Of a stretch of 13,861 bases of DNA, positions 1-7,045 are shown piece after piece. The notes beneath the pieces are model-generated. The model was not told the DNA's origin, did no database searches, and saw nothing but the letters and a program-made list of their open reading frames with translations. Both the position numbers and the translations under genes were made by a program. Source of the stretch: Planctomycetia bacterium (lineage in GTDB: Bacteria; Planctomycetota; UBA11346); contig SYDV01000406.1 in NCBI GenBank assembly GCA_005801395.1, forward strand, positions 1 to 13,861, given 5' to 3'. Position 1 is the stretch's first letter, and every line of letters begins with the position of its first letter.

Positions 1-1057
1 GATAGCTGGCCTCGCAAAATATACCCGTGCATACAATACCAGCAAACCCAGCCATGCCGTGCACTGGCACCGCCCCAACCGCATCATCTAGCTGTAGTTT
101 CTCCATCAATTTGCAACCGAACACTACCGTGGCTCCGCCGATAAAGCCAATAATAGCTGACGCCGTTGGTGATACGACATCTGCTCCCGCCGTAATTGCG
201 ACTAATCCACCCAAGAGTCCATTTAATATCAGATCGGCTTCTGCTAATCCGCTAATGGCCCATACTAATAACATGGCTGCGAAGCCGGCAAAACAGGCAG
301 CAATTAACGTGTTCACAATGATGGTTGCTGTTTGCGGTCCCAGTGGTGCAGAGCCCCCATTAAATCCCACCCAGCCAAAGATGAGAATAACGACACCGAT
401 TGAAACGAGGGGTAAGCTAGAGGCGGGAATGCGATGCGCTTTTCCTTGTGCATCAAAACGCCCAAGCCGAGCGCCGATCACTTGAATGCCTGCTAGGGTG
501 ACGCCCGCGCCAACCATATGCACGACCGACGAACCCGCGAAATCATGAAATTTTAATTGGGCCAACCATCCACCGCCCCAGACCCAATGGCCATAAACCG
601 GATAAATGACTAAAGCGATTCCCAGCGTCACCAGAACGTATGCCATAAAACGACAACGTTCGGCAATTCCACCTGAAATAATGGTGGCTGCCGTATTACA
701 AAAGGTCATTTGGAATAAGAAATAAGCCATGGTCGTCACACCGACCGCCGTGGTGGCTAGGTCGATGTTAGATAAAAAGAGGGTTGGTGTGCCGATAACT
801 CCCCATCCACCAACCGAGACACTGGTGCCAAACATCAACGAATAGCCGATGATAAAAAAAGCAGCTGAAGAAATGCATAAATCAATGATGTTTTTCAATG
901 CAACATTGATGGAATTTTTATATCGAACCGTTCCCGATTCGATCGCAGCAAAGCCTGCCTGCATGAGCAAAACCAGGCCAGAAGCCATAATTAGCCAGGC
1001 GAGCTTGGCGAGGTCTTCGGCGCCGGTGATTCCGGCCGCAAGGGCGTTTGCATCCAT
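1..1057 (-). CDS. amt: Ammonium transporter (Amt/AmtB family), 3' end outside the window
   Basis: Conducts ammonium/ammonia across the inner membrane. The open frame runs 352 codons from the ATG at 1057 to the window edge without a stop, so the C-terminus is missing. Family marks are clear: the pore histidine pair H180 (in FAGSSVVH) and H333 (in PVHGMAG), the conserved Asp D172 before the first, the gate-type phenylalanines F115/F119 in FQMTF, the WGGGW segment (W160) and the GFNGGSA loop (F232). About nine hydrophobic segments are visible, and the N-terminal QAGFAAIESG helix is typical of non-enterobacterial Amt proteins. The start is fixed by an AAGGAG ribosome binding site 10 nt upstream. 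No GlnB/GlnK gene is visible, but downstream sequence is not in the window. A fused C-terminal signalling domain, known in some Amt proteins, cannot be excluded. Confidence 0.95.
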   Translation of the reverse strand, partial: MDANALAAGITGAEDLAKLAWLIMASGLVLLMQAGFAAIESGTVRYKNSINVALKNIIDLCISSAAFFIIGYSLMFGTSVSVGGWGVIGTPTLFLSNIDLATTAVGVTTMAYFLFQMTFCNTAATIISGGIAERCRFMAYVLVTLGIALVIYPVYGHWVWGGGWLAQLKFHDFAGSSVVHMVGAGVTLAGIQVIGARLGRFDAQGKAHRIPASSLPLVSIGVVILIFGWVGFNGGSAPLGPQTATIIVNTLIAACFAGFAAMLLVWAISGLAEADLILNGLLGGLVAITAGADVVSPTASAIIGFIGGATVVFGCKLMEKLQLDDAVGAVPVHGMAGFAGIVCTGIFCEASY

Positions 1058-1067
1058 GAAGCGATAT

Positions 1068-1073
1068 CTCCTT
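1068..1073 (-). promoter_or_regulatory. Ribosome binding site of amt
   Basis: AAGGAG read on the minus strand, 10 nt upstream of the amt ATG. It decides that start over the out-of-frame ATG at 1053. Confidence 0.7.
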
Positions 1074-1232
1074 GCCGCACCGGACGTTGGCGCAGACCGA
1101 GGGGAGATGCTAGCGAACTACCGTCATGATCGTCAAGTCAGCCGTTTTTGTTTCTAAATAATACAATTAAAAGGATGATTTTGATAAATAATAACCTTAG
1201 GAAATAAGTTATAGGTCAGCAACAGCAAGCGG

Positions 1233-1249
1233 ATAAGTACAGTGCTTAT
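1233..1249. repeat. Operator-like imperfect palindrome upstream of amt
   Basis: ATAAGTAC and GTGCTTAT form 8-bp arms around a single A, with one G-T wobble position. The size and symmetry fit a repressor or activator site, and it lies about 175 bp upstream of amt. It matches no consensus I can name and could be chance in AT-rich DNA. Confidence 0.25.
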
Positions 1250-1353
1250 TTAAGTTGCAGCCAATGTATATTAAATAGACTAATCATGGCGTGGCTAGCG
1301 CATAGGATGAAGAAAAAATAAAAGGAAATTTTCGCGAGCTAAGCGTTTCGGCC

Positions 1354-2325
1354 TTACCCAATCGCGATCATGCGCTCAATCGGTATCCGAGCTCGTTCAA
1401 TTAAAGCTGGATCCAATTTCAATTCCGGTGCACGATTGCGCATGCTCCAATACAACTTCTCAATCGTGTTACGACGCATGTGTGGGCAGGTGTTGCAGTG
1501 CGTGCACGATCCTTGTTGGGTCCCGCCTGAAGTCGCTGGTGCCATCAAGAAGGTTGCCAAAGGCGCAGCTTTTTCCATTTGATGAATAATGCCGGGTTCG
1601 GTGACGACGATATAGGTGCCCTTGGGTGAGCCATTTTTAACCGCGCCTAATAACTGACTGGTGCTACCAACCACATCGGCCAACGCGCGAATCGGCAGCG
1701 GACATTCCGGATGAACTAAGGTTAACGCTTCGGGATATTCTTGCTGCATATCAATCAACGCTTGTTGGCTGAAATTTTCGTGCACTTCGCAAGCGCCCTG
1801 CCACATCACTAATTCTCGGCCCGTTTCTTTACTCACCCAATCACCTAAAAATTGGTCCGGAGCAAAAATAATTGGCTGATCTTTTGGGATCGCATTGACC
1901 ACCGCGCAAGCATTCGAGGAGGTCACACAATAATCGGAAATGGCTTTCACCGCCGCCGATGAATTGACGTAGGTGATCACCACATGCCCTGGGTGACGAT
2001 TGATAAACGCCTGAAAACGATCAGCGGGGCACGAATCAGAAAGCGAACATCCGGCATCCAAATCGGGTAACAGTACTTGTTTGTGCGGATTCAAAATCTT
2101 AGCCGTTTCGGCCATGAAATGCACACCGCAAAACACGATCACATCCGCCGAAGTCGTCGCCGCTTGTCGTGCCAATTGCAAAGAGTCACCAATAAAATCG
2201 GCCAAATCCTGAATTTCATCCGATTGATAATAGTGCGCCAAAATCACCGCATTCATAGAACGCTTAAGCTCGCCACTGGCGGCAATAAATTCAGCGGGTG
2301 TCGTTGGAGTCGCGGCAGTGATCAT
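1354..2325 (-). CDS. nadA: Quinolinate synthase NadA
   Basis: Condenses iminoaspartate with dihydroxyacetone phosphate to give quinolinate in de novo NAD synthesis; a cytoplasmic [4Fe-4S] enzyme. With the ATG at 2325 the product is 323 residues, close to the compact NadA type. The three expected cluster ligands are present: C93 (in DAGCSLSDSC), C179 (in GACEVHENF) and C280 (in CTHCNTCPHMRRNT). Family segments LAHYYQSDEIQDLADFIGDS (residues 29-48), CGVHFMAETAKIL (66-78) and HPEC (205-208) are intact. The frame stays open to an ATG at 2415 (353 residues), but that extension is Arg/Leu/Ser-rich and unlike NadA N-termini. Neither start has a good Shine-Dalgarno sequence, so the start is the uncertain part. 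Its usual partners nadB and nadC are not in the window. Confidence 0.95.
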   Translation of the reverse strand: MITAATPTTPAEFIAASGELKRSMNAVILAHYYQSDEIQDLADFIGDSLQLARQAATTSADVIVFCGVHFMAETAKILNPHKQVLLPDLDAGCSLSDSCPADRFQAFINRHPGHVVITYVNSSAAVKAISDYCVTSSNACAVVNAIPKDQPIIFAPDQFLGDWVSKETGRELVMWQGACEVHENFSQQALIDMQQEYPEALTLVHPECPLPIRALADVVGSTSQLLGAVKNGSPKGTYIVVTEPGIIHQMEKAAPLATFLMAPATSGGTQQGSCTHCNTCPHMRRNTIEKLYWSMRNRAPELKLDPALIERARIPIERMIAIG

Positions 2326-2429
2326 GGTGGGGCGGAGCCTAGTGTGTACTGTTTGCAAGGAAACGACAGAAAGCGGTAGCCTTAGGCGCAGAAAACTCAG
2401 GGAAACGGCTGACATTCAGGGCGTCGAGC

Positions 2430-3764
2430 TTACGGCGTTGCGCGTTTGGGGTACCGTTTTAGCAAAGTCGTGGCTCGTTCCCGTAACTCATTATTGGTGT
2501 TCTTTGCTTGAATATCTTCGAGTACTTCACGTATTCCCGAAAAGCGGTTAGTTCCATGTACTAATCGGTCAGCATTTGGTGAGGCTTCTAAAATGGCAAA
2601 TAGCAATTCGATTTCATCAGGCTTTATGTTATAAAAGTAAGACTGATCCTGTAAAAATTTGTTTTCATAAATCATGCGAATGGGATTATCGGCAGGTCTA
2701 TCGGCTATTGCCGTTAAGACAGAGAGCGGTTCAGGTTTTTTACTGTTGTAGGAAAAACGCGGCGGTGGATCCCAATGTGGAGGAAGTTGATCAGGATAGT
2801 GTGCATCCAATAATTTAATGGCATCCGTTATATGACCGTGCTTAAAATTGTGTTCTATGTGCCAACGTCTCTGCTGTAGAGGTTGTGTCCAAAATAAACA
2901 AACAATCCAGAAACAACACACCAGAGAGCCTAATGCTATCAATGGTTTTAGTGATATTGGGTTTCCGGAAACAACGAACAGCCATTTGGTAGAACGGAAT
3001 CCATACAAACTCAGCCAAGCGAGGCCTAAAGGGACCAGGGCTAGTAAACTCAGCACTTGGCCGGTAAATTTTGCATTAGCAAGTATGGCGTCAGCTCCAT
3101 CTAAGCGTAATCCTCCCATAATCGCAAAGACGGGCTGTTCCCACAAATTGGATGCCATGAAGAGCACACCATCACCAAAAAATAGGACGATGATGGTAGC
3201 GGTGAGGTGATGCATGCCAAATAAGACATAGAGCACCCGTACCATAATAAATACACGCCAGAGTGCGACGAGAAGTAAACTGTAAATATTATAATGAGCA
3301 GCAGTCACTTGAGTGAAATAATTTTCATAGGGCACACCGTAGATCCAGGCCAGCGGAGCCGTTAACCAAAATAATCCAAGAAATACGATGAAGGGTTCTG
3401 GCACCCATGGCGCACCCTTTACCAATGGTTTTGACGCATCGCGTTCTGAAAAAACACCAAGTTGCCAACAAGTTATTCCGCTGAGTTGGAGTAGTAACCA
3501 CAATAAGGTAGCTGCGCCTAAGGATGCCCCAGGAGCAATTAATAAATGCCACGGCTCGGCAATTAAGTATTCCGCATCATATTCACGTGCGAGCCCTGCG
3601 CTAAAGGTCAGCAGTAGACCGACGGCCCACAAATAGGGTGTAGCTGCTAATCGCCGTATGGCGATTTTGTTGCCGACTAAGAACAACGCCAACGTCATCA
3701 ATGAACCGCGCGTTTGTACAGTTGGTTTTTTGTCTGGTATTTCGGGCTTGTTTTCTGTAATCAT
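2430..3764 (-). CDS. Uncharacterised seven-helix membrane protein with soluble C-terminal domain
   Basis: No function is known to me. The 444-residue product has about seven hydrophobic helices, roughly residues 43-59, 73-96, 122-143, 160-182, 186-206, 236-255 and 274-293. A soluble tail of about 150 residues follows, containing the conspicuous motif HWDPPPRFSY near 330. Segments such as SAGLAREYDAEYLIAEPWHL (55-74) resemble a conserved hypothetical family I associate with planctomycete-type genomes; this is from memory, not a search. It lies upstream of nadA on the same strand with a 104-bp gap to the nadA ATG, and is divergent from the 3784 gene. The start is uncertain: ATG 3764 leaves only 19 bp to the divergent gene, while ATG 3698 (422 residues) begins nearer the conserved part and leaves 85 bp for promoters. 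Neither has a clear ribosome binding site. Confidence 0.8.
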   Translation of the reverse strand: MITENKPEIPDKKPTVQTRGSLMTLALFLVGNKIAIRRLAATPYLWAVGLLLTFSAGLAREYDAEYLIAEPWHLLIAPGASLGAATLLWLLLQLSGITCWQLGVFSERDASKPLVKGAPWVPEPFIVFLGLFWLTAPLAWIYGVPYENYFTQVTAAHYNIYSLLLVALWRVFIMVRVLYVLFGMHHLTATIIVLFFGDGVLFMASNLWEQPVFAIMGGLRLDGADAILANAKFTGQVLSLLALVPLGLAWLSLYGFRSTKWLFVVSGNPISLKPLIALGSLVCCFWIVCLFWTQPLQQRRWHIEHNFKHGHITDAIKLLDAHYPDQLPPHWDPPPRFSYNSKKPEPLSVLTAIADRPADNPIRMIYENKFLQDQSYFYNIKPDEIELLFAILEASPNADRLVHGTNRFSGIREVLEDIQAKNTNNELRERATTLLKRYPKRATP

Positions 3765-3783
3765 TCGTTTACTTACTATTGAT

Positions 3784-4191
3784 ATGGAACATTTCAACCT
3801 CGTTGCTGGCTGGATTGGTATTCTGTGTGGCATGATTAGCGGCGCTGTCCATGGGCTGTGGTTTCACCGTGTAGACTGGTTGGGTGGTTATGTGGCGTGG
3901 CCGCGGCGATTAACTCGCTTAGGACACATCAGCTTTTTTGGTTTAGCGTTTATTAACCTTGCCTTTGCCTGGTCATTGCCACCTGGAGCACTGGCGAGCA
4001 AAGCCGGTTGTTATGCTGCCTGGGCCTTAGTGATTGGTGCGCTGACCATGCCGCTGTGCTGTTACTTAACAGCGTTTGTCCCCGTATGCCGCCATTTGTT
4101 TTGTGTACCGGTAGTGAGTTTGGTGAGTGGTGTCGCAGTATTTATTCCTGCCTTACTATCATTGGGAACAAACAAGGGACCTATACCGTGA
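3784..4191 (+). CDS. Small four-helix membrane protein coupled to a radical SAM enzyme
   Basis: A 135-residue hydrophobic protein with four predicted helices, roughly residues 7-27, 46-66, 75-97 and 105-126. A conserved-looking polar stretch between helices 1 and 2 contains FHRVDWLGGYVAWPRR and then RLGHISF. I recall similar small proteins as uncharacterised in PVC-type genomes, without a function. The start was set at ATG 3784 because the upstream in-frame stretch (from 3658) is antisense to the neighbouring gene and unlike the rest. There is no evident Shine-Dalgarno sequence. Its stop codon overlaps the GTG of the radical SAM gene by 4 bp (GTGA), so the two are almost certainly co-translated. 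That coupling suggests a membrane partner or a substrate-handling role for the enzyme, which is inference. Confidence 0.8.
   Translation: MEHFNLVAGWIGILCGMISGAVHGLWFHRVDWLGGYVAWPRRLTRLGHISFFGLAFINLAFAWSLPPGALASKAGCYAAWALVIGALTMPLCCYLTAFVPVCRHLFCVPVVSLVSGVAVFIPALLSLGTNKGPIP
4174..4179 (+). promoter_or_regulatory. Ribosome binding site deciding the GTG start of the radical SAM gene
   Basis: AAGGGA lies 8 nt before the GTG at 4188, inside the 3' end of the preceding gene. It supports this start over the much longer open frame from 4008. Confidence 0.65.
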
Positions 4192-5498
4192 AAATTGCCT
4201 TTATAGCGATGAGTGGCGTGCGAGTTATTGATGCGGAATTATTACGCATCGGACTGACGTTACCGGGATTTGTTGAACGCGGTAATGTCATCGCATCATT
4301 ACCGAGTTTAGGTTTGTTAACGCTTGCTGGAATGACACCTCCGTGGCACGAGGTTAGTTATCATGAAGTCGCCGATATTCGAAATGAACCGCATGTGCCT
4401 GTGTTTGCAGATGTTATTGCCATATCGACATTCAGTGCGCAAGTGCGCGAAGCTTACGAATTAGCCGATCGCTATCGTGCGCTGGGGATACGTGTGGTCA
4501 TCGGTGGGCCACATGTGAGTGTATTACCAGACGAAGCGGGCGCACATGTGGATGCGGTTATTATTGGTGAAGGCGAAATAGTCTGGCCGCAAGTGTTAGC
4601 GGATGCAGAGGCAAATAATTTACAGCCTCAGTATGGCCAACGTGGTGTGGCATTTGATTTAGCGCACGCACCTTTGCCGCGCGTCGAATTATTAGATGTA
4701 TCACGTTATAATCGTATCACCGTGCAAACCGCACGTGGCTGTCCGCATCGCTGTGAGTTTTGCGCTTCCACGCCGATGATGACGCCTGGGTATCGGCAAA
4801 AAACGGCAGATAAAGTATTAGCTGAATTAGACCGCATCCGTGCGATTTGGCCGCATCCCTTTATTGAATTTGCCGACGATAACACCTTTGTGAATCGGAC
4901 ATATTGGAAAAATTTATTACCTGAAATAAGTAAGCGTAAATTACGTTGGTTTACGGAAACAGATATAAGCGTTGCGGACGACGCTGAATTATTGGCCCGT
5001 ATGCGTGATGCTGGTTGTGCCCAAGTGTTAATTGGCCTGGAAAGTCCAACGTTTGAAGCCTTACACGGCATCGATGCTCATGGCTGGAAGAGTAAGCGTT
5101 TTGATTTTTATTTAACTGCGATACAGAGAATTCAAAGTTTTGGTATGAGCGTGAACGGCTGTTTTATTTTAGGATTGGATGCGCATGACCAGAGCGTCTT
5201 TAATGCGGTGGACACATTTGTGCGCGAATCAGATCTAACCGAGGTACAAGTCACGGTGCAAACCGCCTTCCCAGGGACCAAGCTCTATGATCGTCTTTTA
5301 CAAACTAACCGACTCATTGAGCCAACCAATTGGAATTTATGCACCTTATTTGACGTCAATTATCACCCAGCAAAAATGACAGCGACAGAATTACGTGATG
5401 GTTTCCGTGGGTTGGTCAGCATTCTTTATTCACAGGAGCGAACCGATCAGCGCCGTCGTCGTTTCAAGGAATTGCGGCGGGTCCGACGGGTGGCGTAG
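4188..5498 (+). CDS. B12-binding-type radical SAM protein, substrate unknown
   Basis: A 436-residue protein with a cobalamin-binding-type Rossmann domain (about residues 1-155), followed by a radical SAM domain (about 175-400). The [4Fe-4S]/SAM motif is C185-x3-C189-x2-C192 (RGCPHRCEFC). The N-terminal domain keeps the typical IGGPHVSVLPDEA (105-117) and IIGEGE (125-130) loops but has no DxHxxG motif, so any cobalamin would bind base-off without a His ligand. Other family marks are FADDNTFV (228-235) and IGLESP (282-287). The architecture is that of BchE, HpnP and HpnJ-like enzymes, which act on tetrapyrroles, hopanoids or other lipids. The C-terminus is short and basic (QRRRRFKELRRVRR), possibly membrane-contacting next to its membrane-protein partner. 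The upstream open frame to 4008 is rejected because it reads through the preceding gene. The last 35 bp overlap the convergent 5464 gene. Confidence 0.93.
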   Translation: MKIAFIAMSGVRVIDAELLRIGLTLPGFVERGNVIASLPSLGLLTLAGMTPPWHEVSYHEVADIRNEPHVPVFADVIAISTFSAQVREAYELADRYRALGIRVVIGGPHVSVLPDEAGAHVDAVIIGEGEIVWPQVLADAEANNLQPQYGQRGVAFDLAHAPLPRVELLDVSRYNRITVQTARGCPHRCEFCASTPMMTPGYRQKTADKVLAELDRIRAIWPHPFIEFADDNTFVNRTYWKNLLPEISKRKLRWFTETDISVADDAELLARMRDAGCAQVLIGLESPTFEALHGIDAHGWKSKRFDFYLTAIQRIQSFGMSVNGCFILGLDAHDQSVFNAVDTFVRESDLTEVQVTVQTAFPGTKLYDRLLQTNRLIEPTNWNLCTLFDVNYHPAKMTATELRDGFRGLVSILYSQERTDQRRRRFKELRRVRRVA

Positions 5499-6021
5499 GT
5501 TCTAGCTGTGTGTATGAGATATCATCGGACGTCCCATTTATGCCATCGGGGCCGATTGACCAGACGGAAAGGCCAATAATCGGATATTTCATGTAATCAT
5601 AGTCAATTCTCAGCAGATTTCCCCAGGCGTCTATGAGTTGAAAATTAGGTTTGACAAACTTTTTATGAATGGTTGGTTTCACCATTTGCAGAAAACCGAG
5701 ATAATTAGTTTTCAGTAAAGCGGGAGAAAAGCCGCCATCAGTAGTTTCACTATTTTTTTCAGCCGGTCTTCCGTCAATAAATCCGTCGTTGTTGAGATCC
5801 CATAAGTAATTTTTTTTAAATTTTGCAGTTGGATCATTGGGTGTTGACTCTTCCCATGTCCAGGTCTTTAAATGATAAGTCAGAATAGCTGTGCCAACGG
5901 CGTTTATCAGAGATTGAGTGGCATTATTAGAGGAAAATTTTGGTCTATTGGACTTAGGGAACGGAGAGAGTAGAAATCCAACTAATAAAATTAACACAAC
6001 AATAAACAATATTCTTATCAT
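5464..6021 (-). CDS. Membrane-anchored GspG-like (pseudopilin C-domain) protein
   Basis: A 185-residue protein with an N-terminal hydrophobic segment (residues 4-18) that could be a signal anchor, then an extracytoplasmic domain. The C-terminal part resembles the type II secretion major pseudopilin GspG: DAWGNLLRIDY at 131-141 and SIGPDGINGTSDDI at 155-168, the latter like the GspG calcium loop. A second calcium-loop-like motif, DLNNDGFIDG (75-84), resembles dockerin/EF-hand loops. The prepilin cleavage and methylation motif (G followed by FTLIE-like) is missing, so it is probably not assembled as a normal pilin. No other secretion genes are nearby. It lies 97 bp downstream of hisA on the same strand, and its last 35 bp overlap the convergent radical SAM gene. 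The ATG at 6021 was chosen because the helix follows directly; no strong ribosome binding site is seen. Confidence 0.75.
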   Translation of the reverse strand: MIRILFIVVLILLVGFLLSPFPKSNRPKFSSNNATQSLINAVGTAILTYHLKTWTWEESTPNDPTAKFKKNYLWDLNNDGFIDGRPAEKNSETTDGGFSPALLKTNYLGFLQMVKPTIHKKFVKPNFQLIDAWGNLLRIDYDYMKYPIIGLSVWSIGPDGINGTSDDISYTQLEPTPPVGPAAIP

Positions 6022-6118
6022 CGAGCTGCGAATAGATTTTGACCGAGTTTCTGAAATAGCGAAAAATAGTTACTGCTTGTTGTCAAGCTAGCGATAATTC
6101 AACTCCTTATTGACGTCT

Positions 6119-6898
6119 CTACCGCCGATGCTGTTCCTGCGCCTGATTCCACGCGATGCAGTCGGCATATTTAACGCCTGTGCCGCCGAAAATATCTAAG
6201 GCGCTGCCATAGGTTAGATCAACGCGGCCTTTGCTTAAGCGGTCGACTAATAATAAATCGGTGATGGTGCGGCCACCGCCAGCGTACACGCAGGGGATGG
6301 GGGACCATTGGCCGAGGGCAGTGACTAATTCTTCGTCGATGCCGTTGCACAGGCCCTCAACGTCGGCGGCGTGAATTAAAAATTCACTACAGGAATTGGC
6401 GAGGTCATTAATGGTGGCTTCACTCAGGGCAAATTCCGTAACGGTTTGCCAGCGGTTAATGGCCACCATCCAACCATTTGTGCGGCGGCGACAACTGAGG
6501 TCGATGACGATACGTTCTTTGCCAATCGATTTAACTAAGGCAGCGAGTCGCTCAGGAGCAAATATGCCATCGGGAAATAACCAAGTGGTGACGATGACCT
6601 TGCTTGCCCAGGCGTCCAACCACTCTTGTGCATTATCAATGGTAATGCCGCCACCGATGTGCAATCCATCTGGCCACGCAGCGAGGGCGGCTTTAGCCAC
6701 GGCATGATTCCCTGGCCCTAATTTAATGACGTGGCCACCATGAGCGTGGTCATCACGATAACGCTCAGCAAAATGCGACGCCGGTTGATCGGCGACGAAA
6801 TTTGTTCGTAGTCCCGCACCAGAATCGTTCAGGCTTCCGCCAACGATCTGCTTTACTTTGCCGTCATGTAAGTCGATGCAGGGTTTAAAGAGAGTCAT
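6119..6898 (-). CDS. hisA: Eukaryotic-type HisA (ProFAR isomerase)
   Basis: Isomerises ProFAR to PRFAR, the fourth step of histidine synthesis; a cytoplasmic (beta-alpha)8 barrel. At 259 residues it matches the eukaryotic/HIS6-like subfamily rather than the usual bacterial HisA. Signature segments are CIDLHDGKVKQIVGG (7-21), HVIKLGPGN (56-64), ASKVIVTTWLFPDG (98-111), VIDLSCRRR (131-139), EFLIHAADVEGLCNGID (172-188) and VDLTYGSALDIFGG (226-239). The likely catalytic acids are D9 and D134, with D179 in the second phosphate-binding half. No other his gene is visible, so the gene is isolated from its pathway here. The ATG at 6898 follows a GGGG-containing weak ribosome binding site 8 nt upstream. 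That site directly adjoins the octamer repeat array, so hisA transcription must begin within or cross that repeat element. Confidence 0.93.
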   Translation of the reverse strand: MTLFKPCIDLHDGKVKQIVGGSLNDSGAGLRTNFVADQPASHFAERYRDDHAHGGHVIKLGPGNHAVAKAALAAWPDGLHIGGGITIDNAQEWLDAWASKVIVTTWLFPDGIFAPERLAALVKSIGKERIVIDLSCRRRTNGWMVAINRWQTVTEFALSEATINDLANSCSEFLIHAADVEGLCNGIDEELVTALGQWSPIPCVYAGGGRTITDLLLVDRLSKGRVDLTYGSALDIFGGTGVKYADCIAWNQAQEQHRR

Positions 6899-6910
6899 TT
6901 GGATTGCCCC

Positions 6911-6950
6911 AGTCCGGAAGTCCAGAAGTCCGGAAGTCCGGAAGTCTGGT
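6911..6950 (+). repeat. Left octamer array, five AGTCCGGA-like units
   Basis: Units at 6911, 6919, 6927, 6935 and 6943 read AGTCCGGA, AGTCCAGA, AGTCCGGA, AGTCCGGA and AGTCTGGT. The exact 8-bp period and slight decay at one internal unit and the inner edge are visible directly. Confidence 0.9.
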
Positions 6951-7045
6951 GTTGCATGGATCGCATAAGAAATTTTGTGCTTAAAATAGTTTGAGACAAT
7001 TCAATATTAGACCAAATGGGACCAATGCAAACGTAGGAAATTAAA

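Larger units (their letters stand above)
1058..1353. other. AT-rich spacer between nadA and amt (no gene seen)
   Basis: This 296-bp spacer has no convincing reading frame. It should hold the amt leader and promoter. A weak candidate on the minus strand is TTATCA, 18 bp, then TATTAT (about 1180 to 1150), leaving a leader of roughly 90 nt. I found no sigma-54 -24/-12 motif, which is often present at nitrogen-regulated amt genes. An operator-like palindrome at 1233-1249 is listed separately. I see no intrinsic terminator for nadA. Confidence 0.4.

Noticed and set aside
27..1157. Plus-strand reading frames at 27-485 and 849-1157
   Set aside because: They are antisense to the amt coding frame, which carries the full set of Amt motifs; their translations are low in protein-like character.
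2326..2415. 30-residue N-terminal extension of NadA from ATG 2415
   Set aside because: The extension is Arg/Leu/Ser-rich and unlike the family, with no ribosome binding site; ATG 2325 gives a normal compact NadA.
4008..4187. 60-residue N-terminal extension of the radical SAM protein
   Set aside because: It reads through the preceding membrane-protein gene in another frame; the GTG at 4188 has a good ribosome binding site and starts exactly at the first strand of the B12-binding fold.
6079..6090. Consensus-like TTGACA on the minus strand upstream of the GspG-like gene
   Set aside because: No acceptable -10 element occurs 15-19 bp downstream, so it was not called a promoter.
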